Source of the DNA: Tetrahymena elliotti 4EA
Taxonomy: Eukaryota; Ciliophora; Oligohymenophorea; Hymenostomatida; Tetrahymenidae
Length of the DNA stretch: 64,000 nt
Direction of reading: 5' to 3'
NCBI GenBank assembly: GCA_000231825.2
Contig: JH720360.1
Location: forward strand, 62,001-126,000
The notes beneath the pieces were generated by a model that was not told the origin of the DNA, did no database searches, and was given only the letters and a program-made list of their open reading frames with translations. The position numbers were made by a program, and so were the translations under genes. Positions 1 through 12,699 of this stretch are shown here, one piece after another (position 1 is the first letter of the stretch; the number at the start of each line of letters is the position of its first letter).

Positions 1-103
1 TTGATTGACAGTTTGAATAAAAGTAATTTTTAATCATTTGTTCCAAATTCTATTAACAAAAAAATTATTTTATTTATCCTTAATTAGATTAAAAGAAAAA
101 GAT

Positions 104-3100
104 ATGTTTTAAGGTTTAATTAGTTCTGTGTTAGATAAAGTAGCAGGTGAATATGTTCTGGGATTGAACAAAGAAAACTTAAATATTGGTATCTTCTCTG
201 GTGAAGTCAAGATTGAGAATGTTTCCCTTAATCCAAATGTAGTCAACATGCTTGATCTTCCAATCAGCCACTAATATTCTAAAATTAAGAAGCTTGAGCT
301 TAAGGTTCCTTTTAAAAATATTGGCTCAAAGCCAGTTGAAGTCTTTTTAGATGGTCTCTATTTGGTTGTTACACCCAAAGAATAAAAAGAGTGGACATTC
401 AAGGACTTCAAGGCTCTTAAGACTAAGCTCTCTAATGTTGAGTCCTTTGCAGCTGAATGTGTTTCCAAGATTACAGCTAAGCAATAAGAAAAAAATAAAG
501 TTGAAAAAGATGCTGGCTACATCTAAAAATTAACTATGAAAATTGTTGATAACCTTCAAATCACAATAAGAAATATTCATGTTCGTTTTGAAGACACAAT
601 ATCTAAGAAATACTCTTGGGGTTTTTGCTTGGATAAGATCGAAATTTTCACAACAAATAAGGATGGAGTCAAAACTTTCGTAGATAGAACAGCTGAGGAA
701 AGTAAGAATGAGCCTATGAGAAAGATACTTGTGATTTCTAATGCAGGTGTGTATTGGAATGCAAATGAAACAAGACTTATTTCAGATTTTGCAGAAGAGC
801 ATAAGTTACGTATATTAAATGGTATGATTTAGAAAGAGGGATAGGCTAAAACGGATGAACCGGTTGATTTCCTCTTTAAAATATCATCATAAGTCAGCTT
901 AACTATGAATAATAAGGGTAATTTTGAAGTTCCTGAAATTAAGGTAAATAACACGTCAATTTGTTTTAATATTTATTAACAAAAAAAAGATATTAGAAAA
1001 AAACTAATAATAAGGAATTAAATCATGTTTAATAACAAGTAAGATGTCAAAAGCAATATGTATTCAGCTTCTTATCCAAACCAAAAAAAACATCAAATTA
1101 ACATAAATACTTATTAGCAACTCCTTACAGAAACAAATGATGAAAGCTAATATTGAATTCTAATTTAATTTGTTTTTCCCCATAAAACTCAATAGATTTA
1201 TTTAAGAATATATTTTTAATTATCTGGAATATTGAAATTTACACAATTTCTTATCTCCCTCCCACACGTTTTTATTTACAATGAAATTATAATAATTATT
1301 CATATTTAATGAAAAAAAATCTTCTTTTCTGATAAAATAAACAAAAATAATTTTTAGATTTAATTTCTACAATTTTAAGGTTACTAATATTTGAATATTT
1401 TTAATAATAAAAATTTATTTATTAATAGGTTAATTTGAACTTAGATCATATTACTTTACACTTACAACAAAAGCAATTACAATAAGTTATAGAATAGATT
1501 GAATTCTTTACTAAATACACACATGAATTAGCAATGAAAAAGAAGAGTGATAAAAAAATAGATGCAAAAGAAGTAGAAAGATTAGCTAATAATTTCACTA
1601 CTCATTTCACAAAAATGCAAAGGTAAGAAAAAGATAAATCAATGAACTGCCTCACTGAAAATGAAAAGAAGGAATTCAGTGATGCTGTTGAGAAATTAGA
1701 TACTGAGATTTTGTTTGAGAGAACTAAAAAGGTTGTTTTAGAAATTCAAAAGGAATTAAAAATTAAAGAATTGGAAAAGAAAAAGCAAGATGAATAGAAA
1801 CCAGGCTTTTTCGGTAGATTCTTTGGTGGAGCTAAAGCTCCTACATAAGATGCTACTGTAACAGAAGATGATAAGTATTTCAAAATATTTAAAAAATATT
1901 AACTAATATAAATTGTGTATAAATATTAGGGCAGAAATTGAAAAGTTCATTAATGATAATTTCAGTTAAGAAGCTATAGATGCTCCTGCTATTATTAGAC
2001 CTAAAGAATATGTTTATTTCGTCCTTGATTATAACTTACAAGGAGCTAGTATTAAGTTAAGTAGTCGTGATAATATGGAAGTTTAATGCTTGCAATTTAA
2101 CTTAAATAGTATATATGGTAATGTTTTACTCCGTGATAACAATAACGAAGTCAAACTTAACTTAAAGAGTATGGAATTGTAAATGATAGATGAATTTTTA
2201 TAGAATAACACAAGTAAAGTTATTAATATTTTGAGCCCTACTATTACAAATAGTAAGAATCCTTTGATCGAGTTTAACATGATCTCAAAACCTCTTGATA
2301 CTCCTCATATTGACTCTGTCATTGACTTAAAGATGAGATCAGTTCGTTTTGACTATAACCCATTCTTGGTTATCAGAGCTGTTAAATTCTTTGATGTCAA
2401 AGTTAAAGATGACTAGCTAAAGTAGTAAGCTAAGGAAGCTATTGCAGAATAAATTGAATAAAAGCAAACTTCACTTTAGGAATCCATGAATAACTCCTCT
2501 GTGATGAAATTAAAAGTCGATTTAGAATCTCCTGTTATTGTTTTACCCTTCAAGACAGATGGCTCCCTTACCAATGAATGCTGGGTTTTGAATCTAGGTA
2601 ATCTCTCAGTAAATACAGTAGAAGATGTTCTCAAGCCTGATCTTCCTTTTGAAATCAAAGCTTTAGATATGTACAATATTTCTCTCAGCAAAATCAAGCT
2701 ATCCTATTTCCCATCTATTGAGTATTACAATAATTATATTTCTGCATTAGAAGATTTAACAATGAGTAGATAATCCTCATTTGATGTTAAACACTATCAT
2801 ACCATTTAAGAATTCTCAATTATTATTGGAATTACTCTTGTTAAAGGTCCTGCCTAGGGAAAAATCAAGAGAGTAAAATTTTTTTTCATTATAATTTTAA
2901 TTTAACTATTTCATTTTTACTTATTAATTCTTTTTTTAAATAAAATTAGCCTAACATTTAAGTAAAGGGTGGTATTGATAAAATTAATTTATAATTAAAT
3001 CCTTCAATCTACAAAAAGTTATTGAAGTTGGGAGAATGTTTTTCTGTTCCAGTTGAAGATTAAAAAAGAGGCAGATAATAGACATTAGATTAAGTAGAAT

Positions 3101-6100
3101 TAGAAAAGAATATGCTTCTTAAGAATGCTTCTAAGACAGGTATTATTTACAAGAGAGGTAATACTATTAAAACATGGGAAAAATATAATGGTGTTCTTTC
3201 TGGAGGTTATCTTTATTTGTTTGAAAAACCTAAAGATTTAAAGCCAATTGAATATATTTGGATTAAAAATTCTCATATCTCCTATTAAGATGAAAATTTA
3301 GTTGGCTTTAAGAATGCCTTTAATGTCAAAAATAAGTATACTGATGCTTATTTTGCTTGTGAAAAAGAAAAGGCTTCTCAATAGTGGGTTGAAGCTCTTG
3401 ATAAAGTCAAAACTGTTATAGCAAAAGACATTATTACTGATGACGAATTAGAAGATTTAATTGAGCAATAAGAAAGACTCGAAAACCAAGGAGAAGAATA
3501 GGAAGATAAAAAGAAAGCTGAGAACAAAAGCAATAATTTTGATTTAGTTTAAGTAGAAGCTACATTTGAACTAGGCAAGATTAAACTCTAAATGTTTGAT
3601 GAAAAAAAATATACCTAAAAGCCTTTCTTAACATTCTAGACAAATAAGCTCGCTGTCTTTTTTGAATAAAAAAATATGAAAATGTCTGTTAATCTAGGTT
3701 TAGGAGGTATGTTCTTATCTGATAATCTCTATTAACACAAAGACAGTAGCTTGAATGATTTCATCACAAGTAAATCATCTGATGGAAGCAATGAACTCAT
3801 CAGCATTAAAGTTGCCATTTTAGAAAAGGGTCATCCTGAATATTAAAATGTTGGATTAGATATTGATTTAATATTTAACACTTTGATAGTTAATTTCAAG
3901 CCTGAAACTTTAGCTAAAGTTCTTCTCTTTATTAAAGCTGATCCTGTTGGTAAATAAAGATTCAAATTGAATTTTGACTTTTTGTTTACATTTTTCAATC
4001 TTTAATTTTTGAATAATATTTTAAATAAAAAATATAGAAACTACCACTGTTCCTACATCTGAACTATTGAAATAGTTAGAAAATGAAGCTATTAGCTCAA
4101 GCCCTATGAGTGCAGGAAGTACTACTGACTCTGATAACCTTTCCTAATCAAGTGCTGGAAAATCAATAGTTACACCTGAAAGTTTATAAGAAAATGAGTC
4201 TATTATTCTTTAAGCTAAAGTTTAGATCTGTGAAATTAAGGTTGTCCTTATTAATAGAAGAAACCATTTACCTGTAAATGATATTTCTATTTAAAATATT
4301 GGATTAGTCTTCTAACAAAAATCTGATGAAATGTTCCTTAAAGGTTCTCTTGGTAACTTGCAAGTTAATGATTTGACTAATTTCCCAAACACCATTTACC
4401 TTGAAGAAGACTGGTAGAAAATCAAGCCTTAAGAACTTATTGGATTACTTAAAAAAGATGTAATATTTTATTCCAAATTATCTTTAAATTTGTCTCATAC
4501 ATTTATTAACTTATATTTTTCTATCAAAATAAGGGTGCCTCTAGTTTGTTACAAGTAGAATTCAGATCTTTGAGTGATGGATCTAATAAAATTAAATCTG
4601 ATAATGTTTCTACTTTCTTGAAAGTTAACTTCAATTCTATTCACATTAGCTATATTCAAAGACCTATTCTTAGATTGTTGGATTATTCTTTAGTCTAATT
4701 ACTTGGTCCTCTTGGTACTCCTCAATTCTTTGTTGATGAAGGAGAAATAGCTGAAGAGTAAAAGATCTAGCTTGCTAAGGAATAAGAAACAGCTAAGGAC
4801 CCTATGGAATCTCTTAGAAAATAAGGTAAAAGATAGGTTCTCTCTAATTTAAATAATCCTAAAGGAATGTTTATGGATGTAGTCATTCTAAATCCTCTCA
4901 TTACTTTGAAGCCTAATCCAAATTCTTCTGACTATTTAGAAATAGATTTAGGTACTATTAAGGTTTCTAACTTACGTGAAAAGAATGCAAACCGTTTACT
5001 CGAATGTAAGAAAAAAGAAGATATTAAAGAAACATATAGTGAAAACTTCAACATTACCTTGAGTGACATGCAAATGAGATTAATCAGAGGTAAAAATGTT
5101 ACTGAAATGACTAAAGCTTTCGATTTCAATGTTAATATCAATATGGTTGGTTTCTTCAACGAATATAAATATATTTATGGAAGTGATATCAAAATTGATA
5201 CTACTATGATCATGAAGAACCATATTACTCCCATCATTTTCCGTATGTCAAATGCTGACTATAACTTGGTTATGATGTGCTTATTCCATAATATATCTTA
5301 TGATGATGGTTGCGACAGATTCCTCATTCATGACTGGGCAAGAAATTAAGAAGCTTAAGTTGTAATTGAAAAGAAGAAGAAGGAAGAAGCTGAACGTAAA
5401 AAACTAGAAAATAGTAAAGAAGAAGCTTATGATAAGGAAAAAGGTGGCATTTACTTCTAACTTGATATGGAATCTTTCTCCATTTTTACATTAGATAAAG
5501 AACGTAACATGCCTTTTGCTAGAGTTACTCTTGGTCGCATGCGTGTTATTTAAATTATTACTGAATAGGGTATGTCAACTAATTTATATGCTAAAACACT
5601 TAATGGCTCTTGTTTTCGTTTTGATGGAGCTCAATACATTGAAGGAAGCTTGTTGGGTGATTTAAACATTAATAAAAGATATACTTAACATTAAGCTTAA
5701 GATTTAACTTACTTAGTCAATAATAGTATTTATAAAAATGAATAGCATGCTCTTGAATCTCAACGTTAAACTGATTAAATCTAGTAATTATCAGGTACTA
5801 TCTATGAATTCACTTCATACGATGATACTAAAACAGCAAAAGAAAATTCTTTATTCCAAATAGTCTTTGAACTCTAAATGAAGCCAAACGGAGACAAAAT
5901 TATGGATATTGTTGTTTCTGATTTTAAGGTTCAAGCTGAAACCGGTCCTCTCCTTGCATTAGCTGGTTTTGCTGGTATGGATGCTAGTGTCTAACCTCCT
6001 AAGCCTGTTTATGAATATTAATTAACTAAAGAAGAAATTGAAGCAAAAGAGAAGAATGCAAAGGAAATTGAATAATTCGCAAAATAAGTAAATAGTTTTT

Positions 6101-9100
6101 CATATGATTTTAATATTTTAAAATTATCATTTATCTAATCATTTTAATAAAAATAATTTAGGTAGGAGGTGGAATGAAAATGAATATTGCTGTTAAGAAT
6201 GTTATTATATGTACTCCTTGTGCAGATAGCACCAATGTTCTCGCTATTAGAGGAATATTTGATATCAAAATTACTTTTTCTCAAGCTTAATCTATTGATT
6301 ACGTGAAAAATGAAATAAGCACTGGGAAGATTACTTTAGCAGAGAACTATTCAATTAATTAAACAGGAGTTATTGCTGTTGAATTATAAGGTCTTGAAAT
6401 TTTCATTTGTGATGTTGAAGAATTGAAAAGAAAAGCTTTCAAAAAGGTAAACAAGCGTAGTATTCTTCTTCCTCTTAACTTGAGTTTAACAAAATCTGAC
6501 TATCTTTATCTTACATCACAGGATGCTAAACTCTTTTCTAATAAGACTGTAATTAAAACAAATCTCGAAAAAACCTCTTTTAAGATATCTTTCTCTGATC
6601 TCAACTTAATCAACTAAACTGTGTAGATTCTTTTAGAAGATATGAAATAAAAACCTGTTGAAGGATAAGAATAATAGATTGAATAATAAGCTGCTCCCGT
6701 AGCTGCTTCTGAACCTAAAAAACCAGCTGATGTCTAAATCTCTGAAGAAGAAAAGATTAAGAAGGAGCTTGAAGAATAAGAAAACAAAGTTGTTGCTTTG
6801 GCTAAGAATGAAGGATAAATTAACACTTTAGATGTTGATGCTGATCTTTAAGGTTTCTAAATTTACATTATTAATGACTTAAATACTGCCTATGTTCCTG
6901 TTCTTGATTTTAATATTTTCGAAATGAATATTAAAATGAAACAAAATAACATCCAACTCAGTGTACATTTTTGGTTTTTTTTATTTAAATTTAATTTATT
7001 TGGAATATAAAATAATAAAGGTTGCCACTGTTATATAATTCAGTGCTGAATATTATAATCCCAGAGTTGGTCTTTGGGAACCTATTATAGAAAAGGTTGG
7101 ATTTAATATCGATTTCATCTAATCAGAATTTAATGATATTAGACAATTGATTGCTGTTGAATTAAATCCTAATTACACTGCTTTTAATGTTACCTTCTCA
7201 ACTTAATTCTTGAGCATCATAACTAAATGCACAAAAACAGTTAAGAAGGAAATTCTTTAAGATGCTAAAAAAGAAAGAAGCATGTCTACTGATAGTTTAG
7301 AAGAATAAAAGTAATCAGGAAGTTAAGATGAAATCTTTTAACACGTTTCTCCTTACACAGTAAGAAACGAAACTGGCTATCCTATTGAAGTTGAAACTGA
7401 TTTATCAAATATGTTAGCTGCTGTTCAAAGAAACTCCATTAAGATGGCTGATTAAAAGATTCACAAATGTAACTTAAAGAATTTTGAAGAAAAGAACTTT
7501 GAAATTGATTTACAAGAATCAGAGATGGTAAATTAGATAATTTAAAAATTTATTTTTTAACTATCAATAAAAAAAGATTAACGACCCTAACAAAAAAGAA
7601 ACATTTGTATTCAAGAAAACCAGTGAATAGGTAAAAGCTAGAGTGCTTATCCCTGGATAAAAATTGAAGTATATTGAATAGATTGATTTGGATAAAGTAC
7701 GTAACAGACTCAGACCTTGCAAAAATGAATCCGGTAAAAAACTTTTTGAAGTAATCACTGAAGTCAAGCTTGATATGATTTCATCAAAGAAAGTTTTAAA
7801 TATTTCTTCTCCTTATTACTTTATTAATGATTGCAGTAAGGTAGTTACAGTCAATCTCTATGATGAAAATAAAGTCCTTAAGCAGGTAAATTAATTCTCA
7901 TAACTACTAAAAATTTTTTTTAACATAATTTAATTTTAAAATTTAGAACTTCAACTTAAAGAAAGGATAAAGAATCCCTATTCCTATTGATTATTTAGCT
8001 GGATCATTTAATGTCACCTTCCTAGAAGATAAATTAAACTCTGACAGACTTAGCTTTAAAAAACTTTGCAATAACTTCTTAAACAAAGCTGAGGAAATGA
8101 AATTAGGAGATACTTTCCTTATGCTTAAAGTTCACAAAGACCCTGAAAACGAACATCGTACTATGTTTTCTATTGAACCTCCATATAGAATTAAAAATTG
8201 CCTCCCTAAAACTCTGCTGATTTAATTCATAAATCACAAGTAAAATTATAAAATTTATTTATATTTATTAAAATGTTTGAAAATAAAAAAAAGAAAATTC
8301 ACTGCTATTACTCAATTTATTCCTTGTGGCGAAGTCTTTGAATTTTATAATTGCTCTTAACGTAGAGACTCATTCTTAAAAATACAAATACCAGGCCATT
8401 TCTGGAGTAATGAAGCTAAAGTATCTTCAGGAGAAATTGAAAAAATAATCATTAAAGATGTCAATGGAAATCAAAGCGAAATTTCATGCCATCATAGAGG
8501 TATTCAAAATGAAATAGTTGAAGGTTGCAGATAATTCTATATTTACTGTAAGGGATATCTTATTAATGAATCTCCTTGCAAACTTAATGTGTTCACTCAA
8601 TAAAATAAGAAAAAAGAAGAACGTAAGCTAGTTGGTGGTTAAAAATAAATATACCCTGATGAAGCACTTAACACTAACATCATTCTTCTTGGATAAAACA
8701 CTGGTGATTTAATGAGTTTATCTGATGCCAGATTCGATTAGGTCTCAAAGCAAACATCTATAGGAGGTGTTGGTAATACTTAAATTGATATTTAGACTGT
8801 TAACGAGTAAGGTAATACAGTCATTTAGACTATGGGTGTAAATGTTTCACTGAAAAGTGTAGATTATGAATAAAAGCTTTTTTCTAAAGTTATCACAATT
8901 TCCCCTAGGTAATTATTATTTAATTTAAAATATATCAAAATTCTTATTGTATTTAGTTATCTATTTGATCTGCTTTATAATATTTTAATTAATTATCAAA
9001 AAGATTTATCATTGTGAATAAGACAGGATACTCTCTTGAATTAAAACAAAATGGTGTTAATACTATCATAGGTATTGAAAAAGATTCAAGAATACCACTT

Positions 9101-11963
9101 TAATGGTTTGATGATAAAGAAGAAAGATTCTTGAATATCAGATTAATAGAAGAAGAAAAAGATTGGAAGTGGAGTGGAAATTTGAATGTTTTGGAACTTG
9201 GCACAGCCAACTTCATGATCAGAAACCAAGAAAATAAAATGGATGTTTCATTTTTGAGAACTGATGTTCGTTCAGATGATTCTAACATTTACATTGTTAT
9301 TGAGAAAGTTAGTGAGAAGGAAAGACCTTATCTTGTTCAAAACTACTCTAGAAACTTTAAGATAGAACTTAAAGATTTAAATATTGTTCTTCCTCCAAAT
9401 CTAAAGGAAGATAAAACTCTTGATGATCATCATTAGTATTATTTCTCATGGGAAAATCCCTTTGGAAAAGAAAGAAAGGTAATTAGTTCTCTTCTTCCAG
9501 AAAGCTGTGAATTCCAAAATCTTGACTTTAACTTTTCTCCTGATTAAATTTATTTCTAAGATAAGATTCAAATTCTTCCTATTGGACAGAAAGACAAAAA
9601 AAAGAATAAGGTATTTTCATTAGTTTTTTCTAATAGTGGAGAGAATTAATTTTAATATAAATAAAATTAGGACAACAGTTTATATTTGAAATGGTCTATT
9701 GATATTGATGGATTCACTAAAATCATTAAGTTTGAAGATTCCTCATTTAATGAGCCTGTAACTTAAAAAGAAAAGGCTGTCTTAAGAAAGAAGATTGAAA
9801 AAGAGAAAGAAAAAGAAAGAAAGAAAAAGGAAAAAGAGAAAAAGAAGGTAGAGAAAGAAAAAAAGAAAGCAGAAAAAGAGAAAAAGAAAAATGATAAAGA
9901 AATAAATGTTGAAGAGAAGAAAGAGGAAGAAGAACCAGAAGGAGAAGAGAAAATTATTATATAACAATAAATAAGTGTTTTTATTAAAGATTTTGGTCTT
10001 TCTGTTGTTTAGAATCACAGAATGAATGAAAAACCAACTGAATTCTTATATTTAACTATTAGAGGATTAGAATTCATATCGATTGGCAAAGAGGAATCTA
10101 AAACTTATCAAATTAGAATCAAGTTGCTAAACATTGACCAAAATAGCCACTACAGTATTGTCAACCCAGTTATCTTTACTCCTCAAAAGTATGGACTCTA
10201 CAATAAAGAAAACTCTAATAACTTCTTCATAAATATCATGATTGAATAAAATTTAATTGCAAAGAATATCACACTATATAACAATGTAGCTATAGAATTA
10301 GATCCTTTCACAGTCAGAATTGAAGAGTAGTTCATCAGTACACTTCTTGATTTCCTTAAAGGAGTAGATGAAGCAAGATATGATGCTGATGCTTAAAGTG
10401 TAAATGTCCTCAAAGAATATTTGGATGAAACCTAACAGATAGAAAAAAATCAAAACATAGTAACAAAATTATTTTAAACTGATTTAAAACAAAATTCATA
10501 TTTTTTAATTAACTATTAAAATAGAAATTCAAATGGTAAGAATGTGAAATACCTCCTACCAGTATCCCTACTTTCATTAACTAATTGATTTTATCTAACA
10601 TTGAAATAGCATTGACTTTCAAAGCTAAGGTTAAAACTAATGAATCTGACCTTAATGTACTTAAATCAGTCTTTACTGCTCTAGGTGTTGCTTTAGCTGA
10701 TATTGAGGCTTCTCTAAAGCTTAATGGTATCAAATTAATTAACTGTTTTGAAACTCCTTCTGGTATAGTAAGTAAACTTACTGCTCATTACAAAGACCAA
10801 GCCATCTCTGAAGTTCTTAAGGCTTTAGGTTCTTTGAACATTATTGGTAATCCTGTTGGTTTGTTCTAGAATATTTCCACAGGTGTTACTGATCTTTTCA
10901 CTAAGCCTGCAGAAGGTTTTGTCAAAGGTCCTCTTGAAGGTGGTTTAGGTATTATGTAGGGTGCCTCTTCTCTTATTAAAAATACCATGGCTGGTGCTTT
11001 TAACTCTGTAAATAAGATTACTGGATCTTTATCTAGTGGTATCTCAGCTTTGTGCATGGTAATTATAAATAATTGACTTGAAATAAATAGAGATTGCTTT
11101 CAAAAAATAAGAGATTTATGTTTGAATTTTTTTATTTAAATAAATAGGATGAGGAATATCTTAAAGAAAGAGATAAAATGAGATCAAAGAAACCTAAACA
11201 TCTAATCGATGGTGCTGTACAAGGTGTTACTTCTATTTTCTCTGGTATTGCAAATGGTATTACCGGTGTTTTCTTGTAACCATATAAAGAAGGTAAGAAA
11301 TCAGGAGGTGTTGGTATTCTTAAAGGTCTTGGTAAAGGTATTGCAGGTTTAATTGTAAAACCTATATCTGGTGTTCTTGATGCTGCTTCATCAGTAGCAG
11401 ATGGTATTAAAAATACAATCACTTATGGTGATGATAAGGCAAACGAATAGCGTCTCAGATATCCAAGAGTTTTCTATGGCAGAGAAGGTTTCTACAAAGA
11501 ATTTATTGAATTAGATGCTGGTATGAAACTTGCTATGTAACTAGTTTCTAAGGGAAAATATTAAAACTCAGATTTCCTCCAAACCTTCTTGATTCAAGTT
11601 GATGAAAATAACAAGAAAAATAATACTGTTTTAGTAATAACCTATGAAGTTATTATGCTTTTTGATGAAGTCAAAAATAAAAAGAAATGGTATTTCCCTA
11701 CTTCAGACTTTGCAAAGGTTGAATAAAAACAAGATGGAATTCATTTCACCACATCTAAAAAAATAAAGAGTGAAAAAGTAATTGAATAAAATACTTTTTT
11801 ATATTGTTTTAATTAATATTTTTTATTAATTTAATAAAATTAGTCTACATAGGTATCTTTAAAAGTACCTTCAAATGAATAGAAGGATTATATTTATGAC
11901 CAAATAAATACTCTAAAGTTTTTACTTGATGAAGAAAAGAAAATATTAGAACTGGACCAATGA
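104..11963 (+). CDS. VPS13: VPS13-family bridge-like lipid transfer protein
   Basis: A very large VPS13 protein, about 3,470 residues. The family moves phospholipids in bulk along a hydrophobic groove at organelle contact sites. Domains in order: N-terminal chorein segment (residues 1-110, starting MFQGLISSVLDKVAGEYVLG); repeating-beta-groove body; a PH-like insert near residues 803-900; the VAB/SHR-BD region (about 2110-2735, with VRNETGYP and IIVNKTGY); a Lys/Glu-rich insert (about 2815-2876); and the VPS13 C-terminal/ATG2-C-like region (about 3060-3320) with glycine-rich amphipathic helices. I placed 15 introns: 944-1428, 1875-1929, 2873-2949, 3950-4037, 4460-4533, 6088-6161, 6963-7020, 7528-7576, 7886-7946, 8240-8293, 8908-9003, 9611-9670, 10460-10524, 11059-11147, 11778-11843. 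All phases agree except one break inside exon 11 (see findings). The start is the first ATG before the conserved chorein motif; the stop is TGA after ILELDQ. Family assignment is firm; intron edges are inferred. Confidence 0.95.
3126..3420 (+). other. PH-like domain embedded in VPS13
   Basis: Within exon 4 of VPS13 the translation runs through TGIIYKRG, a Lys-Trp strand, GVLSGGYLYLFEKP and a final helix around QQWVEALDKVK. This is the usual order of a pleckstrin-homology fold: basic first strands, a GGYLYLF strand, and a C-terminal helix carrying the conserved tryptophan. PH domains bind phosphoinositides or proteins, so this one could help target the bridge to a membrane. Animal and yeast VPS13 proteins carry a PH-like domain at the C-terminus rather than here. 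The fold call rests on pattern only. Confidence 0.7.
9780..9965 (+). repeat. Lys/Glu-rich low-complexity insert in VPS13
   Basis: About 60 codons made almost only of AAA, AAG, GAA and AGA, encoding runs such as KEKEKERKKKEKEKKK followed by an acidic stretch EEKKEEEEPEGEE. It lies between the VAB region and the C-terminal domain and is probably a charged, flexible or helical linker. The opposite strand reads as a false phenylalanine-rich ORF. Confidence 0.85.
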
Positions 11964-12699
11964 TTAAAAATATTATCTTCATTAATAAAAATCCTATTAA
12001 AAAATATATTTTATTATTTTTATAACAAATATGCAATTAAATATGATATCAAATTGCTTGAATACTAAATCAAATAAATTTATTACTTTAAAGTGTATTT
12101 TATCATTTATTCATAGCCCGCCCCTTATCTCTATATTTGAGATAAAGGAGATTTCATATTAGATAAATTAACTATTATCATTAAAATTTTATGCATTATA
12201 GCACAAATAATAATTTCAATAATGCTTAATGTAAGAATGTATATTTAAAAAATAAATGATTTAATCAAACATATTTCAAAAATAACTATTTTTTAATTTT
12301 AATAAAATAATTTAAATATTTTCATTTCAAACTCTCTAATTTTAGAAAATAGTATTGCTTATTAATTTAGAAAAACAAATTAATTAAGATTGAAATCATA
12401 TGTTATATCTGTTAAAAAATATTTATAAATTAATTATTTTCATTAAATAATAAAAATGATCGTAATTATTATTTAAATGTTATTTTAATTAAAAATAAAA
12501 CAAATTTTTGTAAATTATTTTTAATAATAAAATCATTTTTCTAAAAATTTCTAAAGCTATTTTGATGGTTTTTTAAATTCAAAATTTTTATTGTTAAAGG
12601 ATGAATTAAAATTAAGATTTTCTAGAATTCATATTTGATTAAAAATCTATCAAATTATTTATAAATATTAATTTTTAGATTTAGATCCTTATCAAAAGA
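11964..12699. other. AT-rich intergenic region with a small GC-rich hairpin
   Basis: This is the spacer between VPS13 and the RAP-domain gene. It is mostly A/T runs. The exception is a GC-rich patch with an imperfect inverted repeat near 12117-12150 (CCTTATCTC, a 7-nt loop, then GAGATAAAGG). An in-frame upstream ATG for the next gene lies at 12601. No other gene is seen. Confidence 0.6.

Noticed and set aside
9782..10018. Minus-strand ORF very rich in Phe and Leu
   Set aside because: It is the antisense of the Lys/Glu-rich insert in VPS13 and has no support of its own.
11132..11422. Minus-strand ORF of 96 codons
   Set aside because: It is the shadow of the conserved VPS13 C-terminal region on the plus strand.
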